The notes under the pieces are model-generated. The model ran no database searches, had not been told where the DNA came from, and worked only from the letters and a program-made list of their open reading frames with translations. The position numbers and the translations under genes are program-made. Of a stretch of 64,000 bases of DNA, positions 35,198 through 44,250 are shown one piece after another. The DNA is from Sulfuritalea sp. (GTDB lineage: Bacteria; Pseudomonadota; Gammaproteobacteria; Burkholderiales; Rhodocyclaceae). The stretch lies in the NCBI GenBank assembly GCA_023700805.1, contig JAMPYF010000010.1, positions 1 to 64,000 of the forward strand, written 5' to 3'. Position 1 is the first letter of the stretch; each line of letters opens with the position of its first letter.

Positions 35198-36001
35198 ATG
35201 GTGACGGCGACATTTCGCTTCTACGAGGAACTCAACGACTTCCTGCCACCGGAGCGCCGTCGGCGGGAGTTTGCCGCGGCCTGTGCCGAGGCCGCGACCA
35301 CCAAGCACATGATCGAGGCCCTGGGCGTGCCGCATACCGAAGTCGAACTGATCCTGGTCAACGGCGAGTCGGTCGGCTTCGATCGCCGGCTGCGGGACAA
35401 GGACCGCGTCGCGATTTACCCGAAATTCGAGGCCCTCGACGTCACGCCCCTGCTGCGCGTCCGCGAGCAACCGCTGCGCAGCACGCAATTCATCGCCGAT
35501 GCCCATCTGGGAGGACTGGCGCGCCTGCTGCGCATGGCCGGCTTCGATACGCTCTACGACAATGGCTACCACGACCGGGAGATTGCTGAAATCGCCGTCC
35601 GCGACAAGCGCATCGTGCTCACGCGCGACCGCGATCTGCTCAAGCTGCGCAGCATTACCCATGGCTGTTATGTCCATGCCCTGCACCCGCCCGAGCAACT
35701 GCGGGAAATCATGACCCGACTCGATCTGGCACGCAGCGCCCGGCCTTTCAGCCTGTGCCTGGTCTGCAACGCGCCGCTGCACCCGATCGACAAGGCGGCC
35801 GTGCTCGACCGCCTGCCGCCCTCGGTGCGCGACAGCCATCAGCATTTCACCGGCTGCGATGTCTGTCATCGCGTCTTCTGGCAAGGCTCGCACTGGCGTC
35901 GCATGCAGCAATGGGTGGCCGACGCGCAGGCCGCATGTCGTCAGGGCGCTTCACCATCGCCCGGCGCCTGCGACGGAAACTGCCAGGCGGCGATGCCGTA
36001 G
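35198..36001 (+). CDS. Mut7-C RNase-domain protein with N-terminal ubiquitin-like domain
   Basis: 267 residues. Residues 1-85 form a Mut7-C ubiquitin-like domain (ATFRFYEELNDFL, VELILVNGESVGFDRRLRD). Residues about 95-240 form the PIN-like Mut7-C domain with FIADAHLGGLARLLRMAGFDT, RIVLTRDRDLL and a zinc ribbon (CLVCN and CDVC). Homologues are predicted RNases. The 3' end overlaps the convergent speE-like gene by 61 bases. Confidence 0.88.
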   Translation: MVTATFRFYEELNDFLPPERRRREFAAACAEAATTKHMIEALGVPHTEVELILVNGESVGFDRRLRDKDRVAIYPKFEALDVTPLLRVREQPLRSTQFIADAHLGGLARLLRMAGFDTLYDNGYHDREIAEIAVRDKRIVLTRDRDLLKLRSITHGCYVHALHPPEQLREIMTRLDLARSARPFSLCLVCNAPLHPIDKAAVLDRLPPSVRDSHQHFTGCDVCHRVFWQGSHWRRMQQWVADAQAACRQGASPSPGACDGNCQAAMP

Positions 36002-38361
36002 AGCAGCACGGCCGCCACCACCACCGCCGATTGGCCCCAGTGTATGGCCAGCAATGTCGCCAGCAGCGTCGCCACCACCGAGGCGAAGCCGTTGATGCCC
36101 CAGGCCCAGGGCACCAGCGCCGCGGCGCGTCCGGCGACGGCGGCAAGCCCCAGCGGGAAGGGCATGCCCAGACAGAAGGCCAGCGGGGCAACGAGCAGGA
36201 TGGTCAGCAGGATTTTCCAGCCCTGGGCCAGACCCATCAGCGACGCGAGCACGGACGGCAGCACGGCGACGTAGAGCAGCGCGAGGCCGGCGATCGCGGC
36301 GAAAGGCCAGCGCGCAGCAGGCTGGAGGCGAGCCGCGAAACGCGCACCGAGCCCGGCAAAAATCAGGAAGCTCGCCAGCACCACCGCAGCGGCGTACAGC
36401 GGGTGGCTGAGGAAGAGGCTGAAGCGCTGCAGGAAGGGGATCTCGATGGCCATGAAGCCCAGGCCGAGCGCCAGGAAATACACCGGCACGCGCCGGCGCA
36501 GGATCGCCGGCGCCGCGCCGAAGGCAAGTCGCGTGTCCGCCAGGGCCAGCGGCAGCAGGATCAGCAGCAGGCTCACCGCCACCGCCTGGAACAAGGCCAT
36601 GATCAGCACCGGGTAGCCCCAGTCCAGCGGCGGCAGCCCGCCGCGGCTGCGCAGGTCCAGCAGTTCCGGCAGCGTCCGCCACTTGAAGAAATGGAAGAAA
36701 TACGGCCGGTCGTCGGTGGCCGGCGTCAGCTCGAACTTGTAGCGGTCGATGAACTCCTGGCGCGCGGGACCCAGCAACGCCCGGCTGCCGTCGAAGAAAT
36801 CGTCGCGCTGCTGGATGTTGTGGAGATTTGCCTCGGCGGCGGTGATGCCGTGCACATGGACGATGTCGAATGAATGCTGGCGGCAGAAGTCGCGCACGGC
36901 GGCAATCTCGGCCGCCTCCAACACGCCGTTCTTCAGCATCAGGGTGGCCGTGTTCCAGCCGCGGATCATGACCAGCGAGCGGCCCGGCGCGGCCACGCCG
37001 CGGCCTTCGAGCGCCGCAATGGCGGTGGCAAACAGGCGCAGGCTGTCGCGCGGCGGCAGCGAAACCCAGCGCGTGACGGCCAGCAGGCCGCCCGGCGCAA
37101 GGCGCTGCAGATAGGCATCGAGCGCCTCGACGGTGTAGAGATGGTTTTCGTTCAGCGAGCCGAGGCCGGCGGCGCTGGCGCCGAAGGAATCGAGCAGCGC
37201 CAGCTGGATCAGATCGAAATCGTCGCGGCTTGCCGCAACGAAGCCGCGCGCCTCGGCCACATGCAGATGCACGTCGGGGCGGCTGTAGGGTCGCCCGGAA
37301 AAATTCGCCAGCTCTTCCTGCACCAGAGCGCTGATCTGGCGGTCCGCTTCCACGGCATCCACCCGCCGCGCACCGTGCGCCAGTGCCTGCAGCACGTCGC
37401 TGCCGGCCCCGGCGCCGAGCACCAGCACCCGTGGCCGCTGCAGCAGGCGATAAGGCAACGCCGCGGTGGTATGGGCCAGGTAGGCCAGCGGCGCCAGACT
37501 GCCGTCGAAATGCGTCACCGCGCCCGCCGTCTGGCCATCGACGAACAGCCCCAGCTGCGCCGGCGGTCCGTCGCCGGCATTGAGGCTGAGACCGGGCGCG
37601 TGGCGCAGCGGCACGAGGGGGCTGGCCACCGCCGTCACGACACCCAGAGGACTCACGCGCTGCGCCAGGACACGGGCTTCCTTGACGCGCAGCGCCTGGC
37701 TCAGATCCTTGTAATCCGAGCTGACGAGTTCGATCGCCGCCGCCGGCAACAGCCACGGCCCGGCCAGCGCGAGCAGCCCCAGGGCGCTGCCCAGCCGCCT
37801 CGACGCCGGCCATGCGGCGAGGGCTGCCGCGGCCAGGCCGAGACCGCAGACGAGACACAGCGCCTCGGCCGGGTGCAGCAAGAACAGCGCGGCCAGGAGG
37901 CCCAGGCTGCCCAGGCCGGCGCCGAAAATGTCGGCGCCATAGAGCTGCGGAATCGCGCCGCCGAAGCGGCTGTAGGCGATGCACAGTGCCGTGGCCGCGC
38001 TCAGGAAGGGAATGAACAGCAGCACATAGATCGCGGCGAGCGCGACGAACTGCCGCGGGTTCCAGGCGATCTCCAGGGCATTGAAGGGCAGCCTTTCGGC
38101 CGCGGCAAAACAGGCCACGGCGGCGATCGCAAAGCCCGCCGCCGCCAGCACGAAGCTGCGCCGCCAGGCCGCCAGCAGGCGGCGCCGGGCCAGCGTAACC
38201 AGGCTGCCGGCGGCGCCGATGCCGAGCAGCGCGACGCTGATCGCGAGATAAGCGAAGTGGTGCCACTGGACGATGGCGAACAAGCGCAGCAACAGCAACT
38301 CGTAGGCCAGCGCCGCCGCCGACAGCACGGCCACGGCAGCCAGCGGAGGACGCTCGTTCAC
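35941..38361 (-). CDS. Membrane-embedded spermidine-synthase-like protein
   Basis: 806 residues from a GTG at 38359-38361. About six or seven membrane helices at the N-terminus, a central Rossmann methyltransferase/spermidine-synthase-like domain (LVLGAGAGSDVLQAL, VDAVEADRQI, LNENHLYTVEALDAYLQ), then about six more helices. In these fused proteins the aminopropyltransferase residues are often lost, so the activity is unknown. The ribosome-binding site GGGAGGA is supplied by the end of repeat copy C. Confidence 0.8.
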   Translation of the reverse strand: MNERPPLAAVAVLSAAALAYELLLLRLFAIVQWHHFAYLAISVALLGIGAAGSLVTLARRRLLAAWRRSFVLAAAGFAIAAVACFAAAERLPFNALEIAWNPRQFVALAAIYVLLFIPFLSAATALCIAYSRFGGAIPQLYGADIFGAGLGSLGLLAALFLLHPAEALCLVCGLGLAAAALAAWPASRRLGSALGLLALAGPWLLPAAAIELVSSDYKDLSQALRVKEARVLAQRVSPLGVVTAVASPLVPLRHAPGLSLNAGDGPPAQLGLFVDGQTAGAVTHFDGSLAPLAYLAHTTAALPYRLLQRPRVLVLGAGAGSDVLQALAHGARRVDAVEADRQISALVQEELANFSGRPYSRPDVHLHVAEARGFVAASRDDFDLIQLALLDSFGASAAGLGSLNENHLYTVEALDAYLQRLAPGGLLAVTRWVSLPPRDSLRLFATAIAALEGRGVAAPGRSLVMIRGWNTATLMLKNGVLEAAEIAAVRDFCRQHSFDIVHVHGITAAEANLHNIQQRDDFFDGSRALLGPARQEFIDRYKFELTPATDDRPYFFHFFKWRTLPELLDLRSRGGLPPLDWGYPVLIMALFQAVAVSLLLILLPLALADTRLAFGAAPAILRRRVPVYFLALGLGFMAIEIPFLQRFSLFLSHPLYAAAVVLASFLIFAGLGARFAARLQPAARWPFAAIAGLALLYVAVLPSVLASLMGLAQGWKILLTILLVAPLAFCLGMPFPLGLAAVAGRAAALVPWAWGINGFASVVATLLATLLAIHWGQSAVVVAAVLLYGIAAWQFPSQAPGDGEAP

Positions 38362-38460
38362 TGGACTATCCTCCCCCCGGCCCCCTGCCCAGGGCAGGGG
38401 GTGACGGTGGTTCGCCGCTGCGCGGCTCCATGCGTTGGCTGCGCCCCCTTGGGGCGGCCC
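38362..38460 (-). repeat. Intergenic repeat element, copy C
   Basis: Read on the minus strand: GGGCCGCCCCAAGG, GGAGCCGCG, cGAACCaCCGTCACCCCCT, a CCCTGGG hairpin, AGGGGGCCGGGGGGAGGATAGTCCA. This matches copies A and B in order and spacing. Unlike those copies, this one points with the gene it precedes and supplies its Shine-Dalgarno sequence. Confidence 0.72.
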
Positions 38461-38489
38461 GGCGGGGCGCGCTCATGGCCATGGGGCGC

Positions 38490-39236
38490 TCAGTGCCCTC
38501 CCGTGAGCGGCACGAAGATCACGGGCATCAGTTGCCGGGTCAGCAGCGTGCCGTCGGCGCGCTTTTCCACCAGCATCAGTTGCTGCGTCTGGAACGGCGG
38601 ACCGACCGGGATCACCATGCGGCCGCCGGATTTGAGCTGGCGCAACAGGGGCGGCGGCACATGGCTCGCCGCCGCCGTGACCATGATGGCGTCGAACGGG
38701 CCCTGCTCGGGCCAGCCGTGGTAGCCGTCGCCGATGCGCGTCGCGATGCCGCCGTATCCGAGCCGCCGCAGCCGCTCCGCCGCTTCCCGGGCCAGCGGTT
38801 CGACGATCTCGATGGTCGACACCTTGACGCCGAGCTCGGCCAGCAGGGCCGCCTGATAACCCGAGCCGGTGCCGATTTCCAGCGCCGTGTCGCCAGCGCC
38901 AACTCTCAGCAGGTCGGTCATGACGGCGACGATGTAGGGCTGGGAAATCGTCTGGCCGTAGCCGACCGGCAGCGGCCGGTTTTCATAGGCGCTGGCGCGC
39001 AGGGTCGAGGGCACGAATTCGTGACGCGGCAGACGACCCAGCGCGGCGAGCACGTGCGCATCGATGCCGCCGCCGGCCGTTCCGGCGTGAAAATCCCGCG
39101 CCATCGCCGCCACCTCGGCCACCATCGCCTGCCTTTCCTTCGCCATGGCTTCGTCGGCGGCAATGCAGGCGTCGCACACCAGCGCGATCGCGACCAGCAG
39201 CCAGCCGCAGATGTTTCGCCCCGCCTTCATGTTCAT
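38490..39236 (-). CDS. pcm: Protein-L-isoaspartate O-methyltransferase with signal peptide
   Basis: 248 residues. The catalytic part is canonical: PVGYGQTISQPYIVAVMTDLL, LEIGTGSGYQAALLAEL, GDGYHGWPEQGPFDAIMVTAAASHVP. It is preceded by an N-terminal hydrophobic signal (NICGWLLVAIALVCDACIAADE) that normal cytoplasmic Pcm lacks, so this enzyme may be exported or membrane-anchored. Pcm repairs isoaspartyl residues using SAM; how a periplasmic form would obtain SAM is unclear. Confidence 0.88.
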   Translation of the reverse strand: MNMKAGRNICGWLLVAIALVCDACIAADEAMAKERQAMVAEVAAMARDFHAGTAGGGIDAHVLAALGRLPRHEFVPSTLRASAYENRPLPVGYGQTISQPYIVAVMTDLLRVGAGDTALEIGTGSGYQAALLAELGVKVSTIEIVEPLAREAAERLRRLGYGGIATRIGDGYHGWPEQGPFDAIMVTAAASHVPPPLLRQLKSGGRMVIPVGPPFQTQQLMLVEKRADGTLLTRQLMPVIFVPLTGGH

Positions 39237-39257
39237 TGGCTCCGGCGACTATGCATT

Positions 39258-39620
39258 TCAGCAGGTGACATGAAACAGGCCGACCACGGCGCCATGCGCC
39301 TTGTTCCAGCGCACGATGGCTTCGGGCGTGGACGCCAGATCGACCGCGACTCCCTTTTTCGCGAAATAGTCGGCGGCCTCGCCGGACAGCCTGACCATGT
39401 CGTCCTGCCCGGTACCGATGATCAGCCGCTCGGCGCCCTTCTCGTAGACGAATTCCGCCTCCGCCTGCGAGACGGTATGCGACGTTCCATACACCGCCCT
39501 GGAGAGCTTTTTCTTGCGCTTCTCCACCGTGCCGCCGAGCCGGATCAACACGTCATGCTCGATGCGGTCGCCGTCGATGGTGATGGAGCCGAATTCGGTG
39601 TCGTCGATCCTGGGTTTCAT
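39258..39620 (-). CDS. Mth938/NDUFAF3-like domain protein
   Basis: 120 residues from the ATG at 39618-39620. Pattern: DTEFGSITIDGDRIEHDVLI, KKLSRAVYGTSHTVSQAE, AERLIIGTGQDDMVRLS and EAIVRWNKAHGAVVGLFHVTC, matching the Mth938-like fold whose mitochondrial member NDUFAF3 helps assemble complex I. The bacterial role is unknown. It is close to pcm and probably co-transcribed with it. Confidence 0.82.
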   Translation of the reverse strand: MKPRIDDTEFGSITIDGDRIEHDVLIRLGGTVEKRKKKLSRAVYGTSHTVSQAEAEFVYEKGAERLIIGTGQDDMVRLSGEAADYFAKKGVAVDLASTPEAIVRWNKAHGAVVGLFHVTC

Positions 39621-39721
39621 CGCCGGATTCCCTTCCTTCGAAAGCATGCTGCGTATGCAGACGACTTGCCCGATGGCGGCATTCCGTGCCGGTCGGGACG
39701 GCAGTTTGGCGAGCCGCCGCG

Positions 39722-40267
39722 TCAGGGAATCTTGTGCTTGCCCCGGCTCACGCGGTTGGCCTGCGGCCCCTCACCACCCATCTCTTCGAGGAAGACCACC
39801 TCATCGCCGATCTTCAGCTGGTCGAAATCGGGATGAACGCAGTTGTAGAGGTGAAAGTAGAACTCGCTGCCGTCCGGCTTCGCGATGAAGCCGTATCCTT
39901 CATCGGCAAACACGCGTGCGATGCGTCCGTGCGATTCGGCTTCATGCGCCTTGACGTCGCCGCGGATTCGTCGAGCATAATCCTCCAGCTTGCGCTTCAC
40001 GGCGTCGAAAGCGTCGCGTATCGCTACGTAAATATCCTCCGCCTTGTCCCGGTTGACGACGATCTCGGAGCCCGGCACCGTCAGGTCAACGCGGATGTTG
40101 AACAGTTTGCCCTGGTGCTTGTGTTTCTGGATCATGCCCACCATTACCTTGCAGGACATGATGTGCTCGGAAAATCGATCCAGCCTGTCGGCCTTTTCCA
40201 GGATGGCGGTCTCCACCGCCTCGGAGCGGGCGATATCGCGAAATGTGATTTGAACTGGCAGTTTCAT
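39722..40267 (-). CDS. HPF/RaiA-type ribosome-associated protein fused to a cold-shock domain
   Basis: 181 residues from the ATG at 40265-40267. Residues 1-110 are the HPF/RaiA fold (LPVQITFRDI, IRVDLTVPGSEIVVNRDKAEDIYVAIRDAFDAVKRKL split by a loop). Residues about 115-180 are a cold-shock-type nucleic-acid-binding domain (HGRIARVFADEGYGFIAKPDG, EFYFHLYN, GDEVVFLEE). HPF hibernates ribosomes. The fusion suggests a stress ribosome factor that also touches mRNA or rRNA. Its neighbour is a DksA/TraR protein. Confidence 0.88.
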   Translation of the reverse strand: MKLPVQITFRDIARSEAVETAILEKADRLDRFSEHIMSCKVMVGMIQKHKHQGKLFNIRVDLTVPGSEIVVNRDKAEDIYVAIRDAFDAVKRKLEDYARRIRGDVKAHEAESHGRIARVFADEGYGFIAKPDGSEFYFHLYNCVHPDFDQLKIGDEVVFLEEMGGEGPQANRVSRGKHKIP

Positions 40268-40328
40268 GGCAATCTCCAAAGTTGGCAACCCGGCCGGCTC
40301 CCGCTGCCGACGGTTCCGACATCAAGCA

Positions 40329-40724
40329 TCAGAGCGTGTGCGTCCGTTCGTTGGCATAGAGCTTTTCGTGTTGCTGCTGGCAACCAAGACAGCGCTTCGC
40401 CGTCGGATAGGCTTGCAGGCGCTCGAAGCCGATCTCGTCACCGCAATCGACGCAGGTGCCGAAGCTGCCGTCCTCGATTCGCACCCGGGCCGCTTCGATA
40501 TCGCGGATATCCCGGACGTGTCGATCGATGATGGCGAGATTGATATCCGCCAGGGCATCCCCAATCGCCTCGTCTGCGCTGTCGGTCGGTCCACGATCTA
40601 TCAGCTCGATGTACTGCTCGTGCTGCGGTGTCTCCAGTTCATCGCGAACCTCCTCGAGCAGCGCCTTGTAGTTCCGATCGAGATTCTTCGTCAGCATCGA
40701 CAACTGGCTTTGTTTGAGGCTCAT
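40329..40724 (-). CDS. DksA/TraR-type C4 zinc-finger protein
   Basis: 131 residues from the ATG at 40722-40724 with GGAAAGGAAG upstream. A coiled coil with acidic tip (DRNYKALLEEVRDELETP, DSADEAIGDALADINLAIIDRH) precedes the zinc finger CVDCG and CLGCQ. Proteins of this size act on RNA polymerase like DksA or bind nucleic acids. A half-site AAATACC lies 57-63 bases upstream (40781-40788). Confidence 0.9.
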   Translation of the reverse strand: MSLKQSQLSMLTKNLDRNYKALLEEVRDELETPQHEQYIELIDRGPTDSADEAIGDALADINLAIIDRHVRDIRDIEAARVRIEDGSFGTCVDCGDEIGFERLQAYPTAKRCLGCQQQHEKLYANERTHTL

Positions 40725-40796
40725 GATGGCTTCCTTTCCTGATGCAAGTGTCAATGCAACACTAGCCGCTTCGGTAGCGGGGTATTTTGACGGCGG

Positions 40797-41531
40797 TCAA
40801 GCCCGGACGCGATCCAGCGCCTGCAGCAGGGCTTCGACCACGACGGTCCGCAGCCGCCTCCAGTCACGGCCCCCGGCGAGAACGATGCGCTGGTTGATCT
40901 CCAGTTCGATGCCGATGTAGTCGCTCGCGGCAAAGCGGCGACGCAGCCAGGCGGTGAAGCCGTCGGATGTGCCGGCATATGGATAGTTGCGGCGCACGCG
41001 CAGGCCCGGCGCCCTTGCCTTCAGGCAGGCGGCCCACGCCCGGGCCAGCACGGCTTCGCCCGGCCGGGCCGGATCGTAGAGCAGGCCGACGTCCGCCCTG
41101 CGCTCGATGCCGTCGAGCACGGGCGTGAAGCTGTGGCTCGAGAGGTGGATCACGCGCCCGCCGCGGGCCAGTGTCGCGGCGATCACGCCTGCCGCCCGCG
41201 CGCGAAACGGCAGGTAATGCCGTTCGAATATGCGCCGGCGGCTCGCGGCGGGCAGCCACTCGATGGCTTCTGCATGCAGCCGCGGATGCCCGGGCGAACG
41301 GTTGAGGTCCACCAGCAGGCGGCTGACGGTCGAGTAGAACAGCGGCGCGCCAATGCGCCGCGCCAGTTCGCGGGCCATCGTCAGCGCGCCCGGATCGTAG
41401 CCGCGGTGGCTCGCCAGCAGCGCTTCGTGCCCGGCGAACTCGTCGCGGTACGCGGCCGGAATCCGGTTGCCGCCGTGCTCGCAGGTGACCAGGAATTCGA
41501 TCCCGCTGCGGCTTGCCATCCCGGAACTCAT
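40797..41531 (-). CDS. N-formylglutamate amidohydrolase family protein
   Basis: 244 residues from the ATG at 41529-41531, whose ATGA overlaps the stop of the upstream GCS2 gene. Family motifs: FLVTCEHGGNRIPAAY (metal site), LLVDLNRSPGH, VIHLSSHSFTPVLDG and IGIELEINQR. Such hydrolases cleave N-acyl-amino acids or peptides. With GCS2, RimK and C39 genes it forms a tightly overlapping module, so it may hydrolyse a ligated amino acid rather than act in histidine catabolism. Confidence 0.85.
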   Translation of the reverse strand: MSSGMASRSGIEFLVTCEHGGNRIPAAYRDEFAGHEALLASHRGYDPGALTMARELARRIGAPLFYSTVSRLLVDLNRSPGHPRLHAEAIEWLPAASRRRIFERHYLPFRARAAGVIAATLARGGRVIHLSSHSFTPVLDGIERRADVGLLYDPARPGEAVLARAWAACLKARAPGLRVRRNYPYAGTSDGFTAWLRRRFAASDYIGIELEINQRIVLAGGRDWRRLRTVVVEALLQALDRVRA

Positions 41532-42781
41532 TGTTCCGACCCGATGAACAGGCGGTCTTCGGCGAGACAATCACAGAGTTCGCCGTAGACGGCCATGAGC
41601 TGCAGGCGCGTGAAGCCGGTGCCGAGCGCACGCAGTATGCGCCGCGCCAGCGGCCCGCGATCGAGGATGGTGTCGAGCGGCGCCCGATCCACCTGGGACA
41701 GCAAGGGATCGGCCGCGCAGTCGGCCAGCAGGTGCCGCCACAATTCATGCGCCGTGCAGCGGCCCCCGGGAAAGCCCAGCAGCGCAAGGAAGTCCGCGTC
41801 CTCGATCACCGCGCGCTCCGCGTCGCGGATGCAGGCGAGCAGGACGCGCAGGAGCCTGCCGGTATCGACCGCCCGCTGCTCCGTGGCTCCCGACCAACGG
41901 TCGGCATACAGTGCCCGCGCCACGGCGCCGGTGAGCGCGGCAATGGCGACATCGGCCCGCGGGCATTCCTGCACGTCGAGGACGCGAACCTCCAGCGCAT
42001 TGCGGTCGAAGCGGGGTATCGCAGCCCGGGCATTGAGCCATTCGTGGCGCAACACGCCCGCGGGATCAAGCGGTGCGATGTCCCGGTACATCGGCGCCAG
42101 CACCGTCGCCACGTATCCGGCGCGGCTGTCGGCATTGTCCGGAACGAACCGGCCGATCAGCGCGGGCACGCGCGCCGGGTGCTGTCGATAGCACTCCATG
42201 CGGAAGTCGAGCTCGCCACGCGCGCGCCCGTCCGCCACCGGCGAGCTGGCCGCCAGCGCGGGCAGGATCGGCAGCAGCACGCGCACGGCGGCATGCAGGC
42301 GCGCGAACTCCTCGTCGCCGGCGAAAGGCAGGTTCAGGTGCATGCTCTGGATGTTGGCCCAGCCGTGGCTGCGGCAATCGAAGATGCGGTCGTAGGTCTG
42401 GTAGATCGCCGCGTTGCCGTGCGGCCAGAGCCGACTTTCCGTTGCCGGGTCCATCCACGGATGCATGGCGGTGGGCATGAGGCGGGCGCCGAAGCCGGCG
42501 AGCAGCTCGTCGATGCGCCCTACCTCGGCCTGGAAGCCTGCCGCAAGGCCATCGAGGCGGGCGTCCGGCGCGGTGTTCTTGATCTCGACCAAGTGCAGCA
42601 CCAGTTCGTTCGACCAGCCGAAACGCCCGCGATCGACATCGGCCACATACTCACCGGCGGCCTTGCGCAGCAACTGGTCCGCGATCGGCAGCACGGCGAG
42701 GGTCCGCCGGTCCACGATCATGTATTCCAGTTCGATGCCGTAGCCGGCGAATGCTTCGAGGGGTTTGCCGTCGCTGGTCAT
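41528..42781 (-). CDS. Glutamate-cysteine ligase family 2 (GCS2) carboxylate-amine ligase
   Basis: 417 residues. GCS2 signature: AGYGIELEYMIVD, NELVLHLVEIKNTAPDA, LMPTAMHPWMDP, SMHLNLPFAGDEEF and ALEVRVLDVQECPRADVAI. GCS2 enzymes join glutamate or similar acids to an amine using ATP. It overlaps both neighbours by ATGA junctions (RimK upstream, amidohydrolase downstream), which indicates obligate co-translation. The substrate is unknown; simple glutathione synthesis seems unlikely here. Confidence 0.88.
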   Translation of the reverse strand: MTSDGKPLEAFAGYGIELEYMIVDRRTLAVLPIADQLLRKAAGEYVADVDRGRFGWSNELVLHLVEIKNTAPDARLDGLAAGFQAEVGRIDELLAGFGARLMPTAMHPWMDPATESRLWPHGNAAIYQTYDRIFDCRSHGWANIQSMHLNLPFAGDEEFARLHAAVRVLLPILPALAASSPVADGRARGELDFRMECYRQHPARVPALIGRFVPDNADSRAGYVATVLAPMYRDIAPLDPAGVLRHEWLNARAAIPRFDRNALEVRVLDVQECPRADVAIAALTGAVARALYADRWSGATEQRAVDTGRLLRVLLACIRDAERAVIEDADFLALLGFPGGRCTAHELWRHLLADCAADPLLSQVDRAPLDTILDRGPLARRILRALGTGFTRLQLMAVYGELCDCLAEDRLFIGSEQ

Positions 42782-44250
42782 GGCTGGTAGCTCCTGCGTT
42801 CCGCCATCCGGCGGGCGAATACGTCCATCACCGTGCGGTAGAGGGCATCACCGAGCACGGCGTCCTCGTTCCCCGCATCGACGTTGGGGTTGTCGTTCAC
42901 TTCAATGACGCAGTAACGGCGCCCGACCTGCTTGAGGTCCACACCATAGAAGCCGTCGCCGAACAGGTTCGCCGCCTTGAGAGCGATCCCGATCACCTGC
43001 AGCGGCGCCTCGTCGAGCGGCAGCGCCACGACGGGACCCTCTTCGTAGTGCGCCCGGCCGGGGATGTAGTTGACGATCTGCCAGTGCCCTGGCGCCATGT
43101 AGTATTTGCAGACGAACAGCGGGCGTCGGTCGAGGATGCCGACGCGCCAGTCGAACTCCGTCGGCAGGTACTCCTGGGCCACGATCAGATCGGACTTTTC
43201 CAGCATGCCGCCGACCAGCGCGTCGAGCTCCGCCACCGATTCTGCCTTGGCCACGCCGAGCGAGAGCGAGCTGTCCGGCTGCTTGAGCACACAGGGCAGG
43301 CCGAGGCTCGGCACGATCTCGCGCAGATTGTCGCGATGGACAAGCAGCGTCTTCGGCGCGGAAATGCCATGGCGGTCCAGCAGTTCGGCCAGGTAGACCT
43401 TGTTGTTGCAACGGAGGATCGAATCCGGATCGTCGATCACCACCAGCCCCTCGGCAGCGGCCCGACGCGAGAAACGGTAGGTGTAGTGGTCAATGAAGGT
43501 GTTGTCGCGGATGAAAAGGCCGTCGAAGCGGCCGAGCCGCCCGATGTCTGCACGACCGATGACCTCGGTCTGGATGCCCGCCCCGCGCGCGGCCTTCTCG
43601 AAGCTGGCGATCGCGCGGGCGTTCGACGCCTGCAGGTCATTGTCGCGGTCATGCAGTATCGCCAGATCGAAGGCGGGCCTGGGTTGGTGCCGAGGCCGCG
43701 GCCGATGGCCAGCCAAGAACCGGCGCGCCGCCTCGATGACGAACTCGCGATGCGGCAGCGGAATGTCGCTGGCCGCGATCGGCCTGACGCTCTTCACGTG
43801 CCAGGCGCCGCCGTTCCTGCGTGCGAACACGGCGCGCAGCAGCGGGGCCTGGAACAGTTCGAAGATCTGCCGGGCGAGCGCGTCGTAGCGGGCGGCAACA
43901 TTGCGGCCGAAATAAATGCTGAGGGTGAACTCGGCGGACTTGATCTGCGCCAGTGCCTTCGCCACCAAGTCGTCCATGCCGGCGGCGAGCAGGCGCACCA
44001 AATTCTGCGACTGCAGGTCCTCGATGGCGGACACGCGCGGCAGCGGCTTGTGGCCCCGCGCCTCGGCCAGCAGGGAGACGTAATAGCCGAAGCTCTGGTA
44101 GCGGTATGACTTGCAGAGGTTGTAGACCTGCACGCCGCGCTCGCTGCCCCAGGCCGGATCGGTCAGGTAGGCACGCGCGGCCAAGACGCTGACGCCGGGA
44201 ATCGCCAACGGCCAGTCCTTCGGATTGCCGACGACGACGAGGACCTTCAT
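42778..44250 (-). CDS. RimK-like ATP-grasp ligase with N-terminal RLAN domain
   Basis: 490 residues from the ATG at 44248-44250. Residues 1-150 are the RimK-like N-terminal (RLAN) domain (VVVGNPKDWPLAIPGV, YQSFGYYVSLLAEARGHK). Residues about 270-480 are ATP-grasp: DDPDSILRCNNKVYLAELL, PCVLKQPDSSLSLGV, LIVAQEYLPTEFDWRVGI, VIEVNDNPNVDAG. It would form amide bonds between a carboxylate and an amino acid. It overlaps the C39 gene (ATGA) and GCS2 (ATGA). Confidence 0.9.
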   Translation of the reverse strand: MKVLVVVGNPKDWPLAIPGVSVLAARAYLTDPAWGSERGVQVYNLCKSYRYQSFGYYVSLLAEARGHKPLPRVSAIEDLQSQNLVRLLAAGMDDLVAKALAQIKSAEFTLSIYFGRNVAARYDALARQIFELFQAPLLRAVFARRNGGAWHVKSVRPIAASDIPLPHREFVIEAARRFLAGHRPRPRHQPRPAFDLAILHDRDNDLQASNARAIASFEKAARGAGIQTEVIGRADIGRLGRFDGLFIRDNTFIDHYTYRFSRRAAAEGLVVIDDPDSILRCNNKVYLAELLDRHGISAPKTLLVHRDNLREIVPSLGLPCVLKQPDSSLSLGVAKAESVAELDALVGGMLEKSDLIVAQEYLPTEFDWRVGILDRRPLFVCKYYMAPGHWQIVNYIPGRAHYEEGPVVALPLDEAPLQVIGIALKAANLFGDGFYGVDLKQVGRRYCVIEVNDNPNVDAGNEDAVLGDALYRTVMDVFARRMAERRSYQP

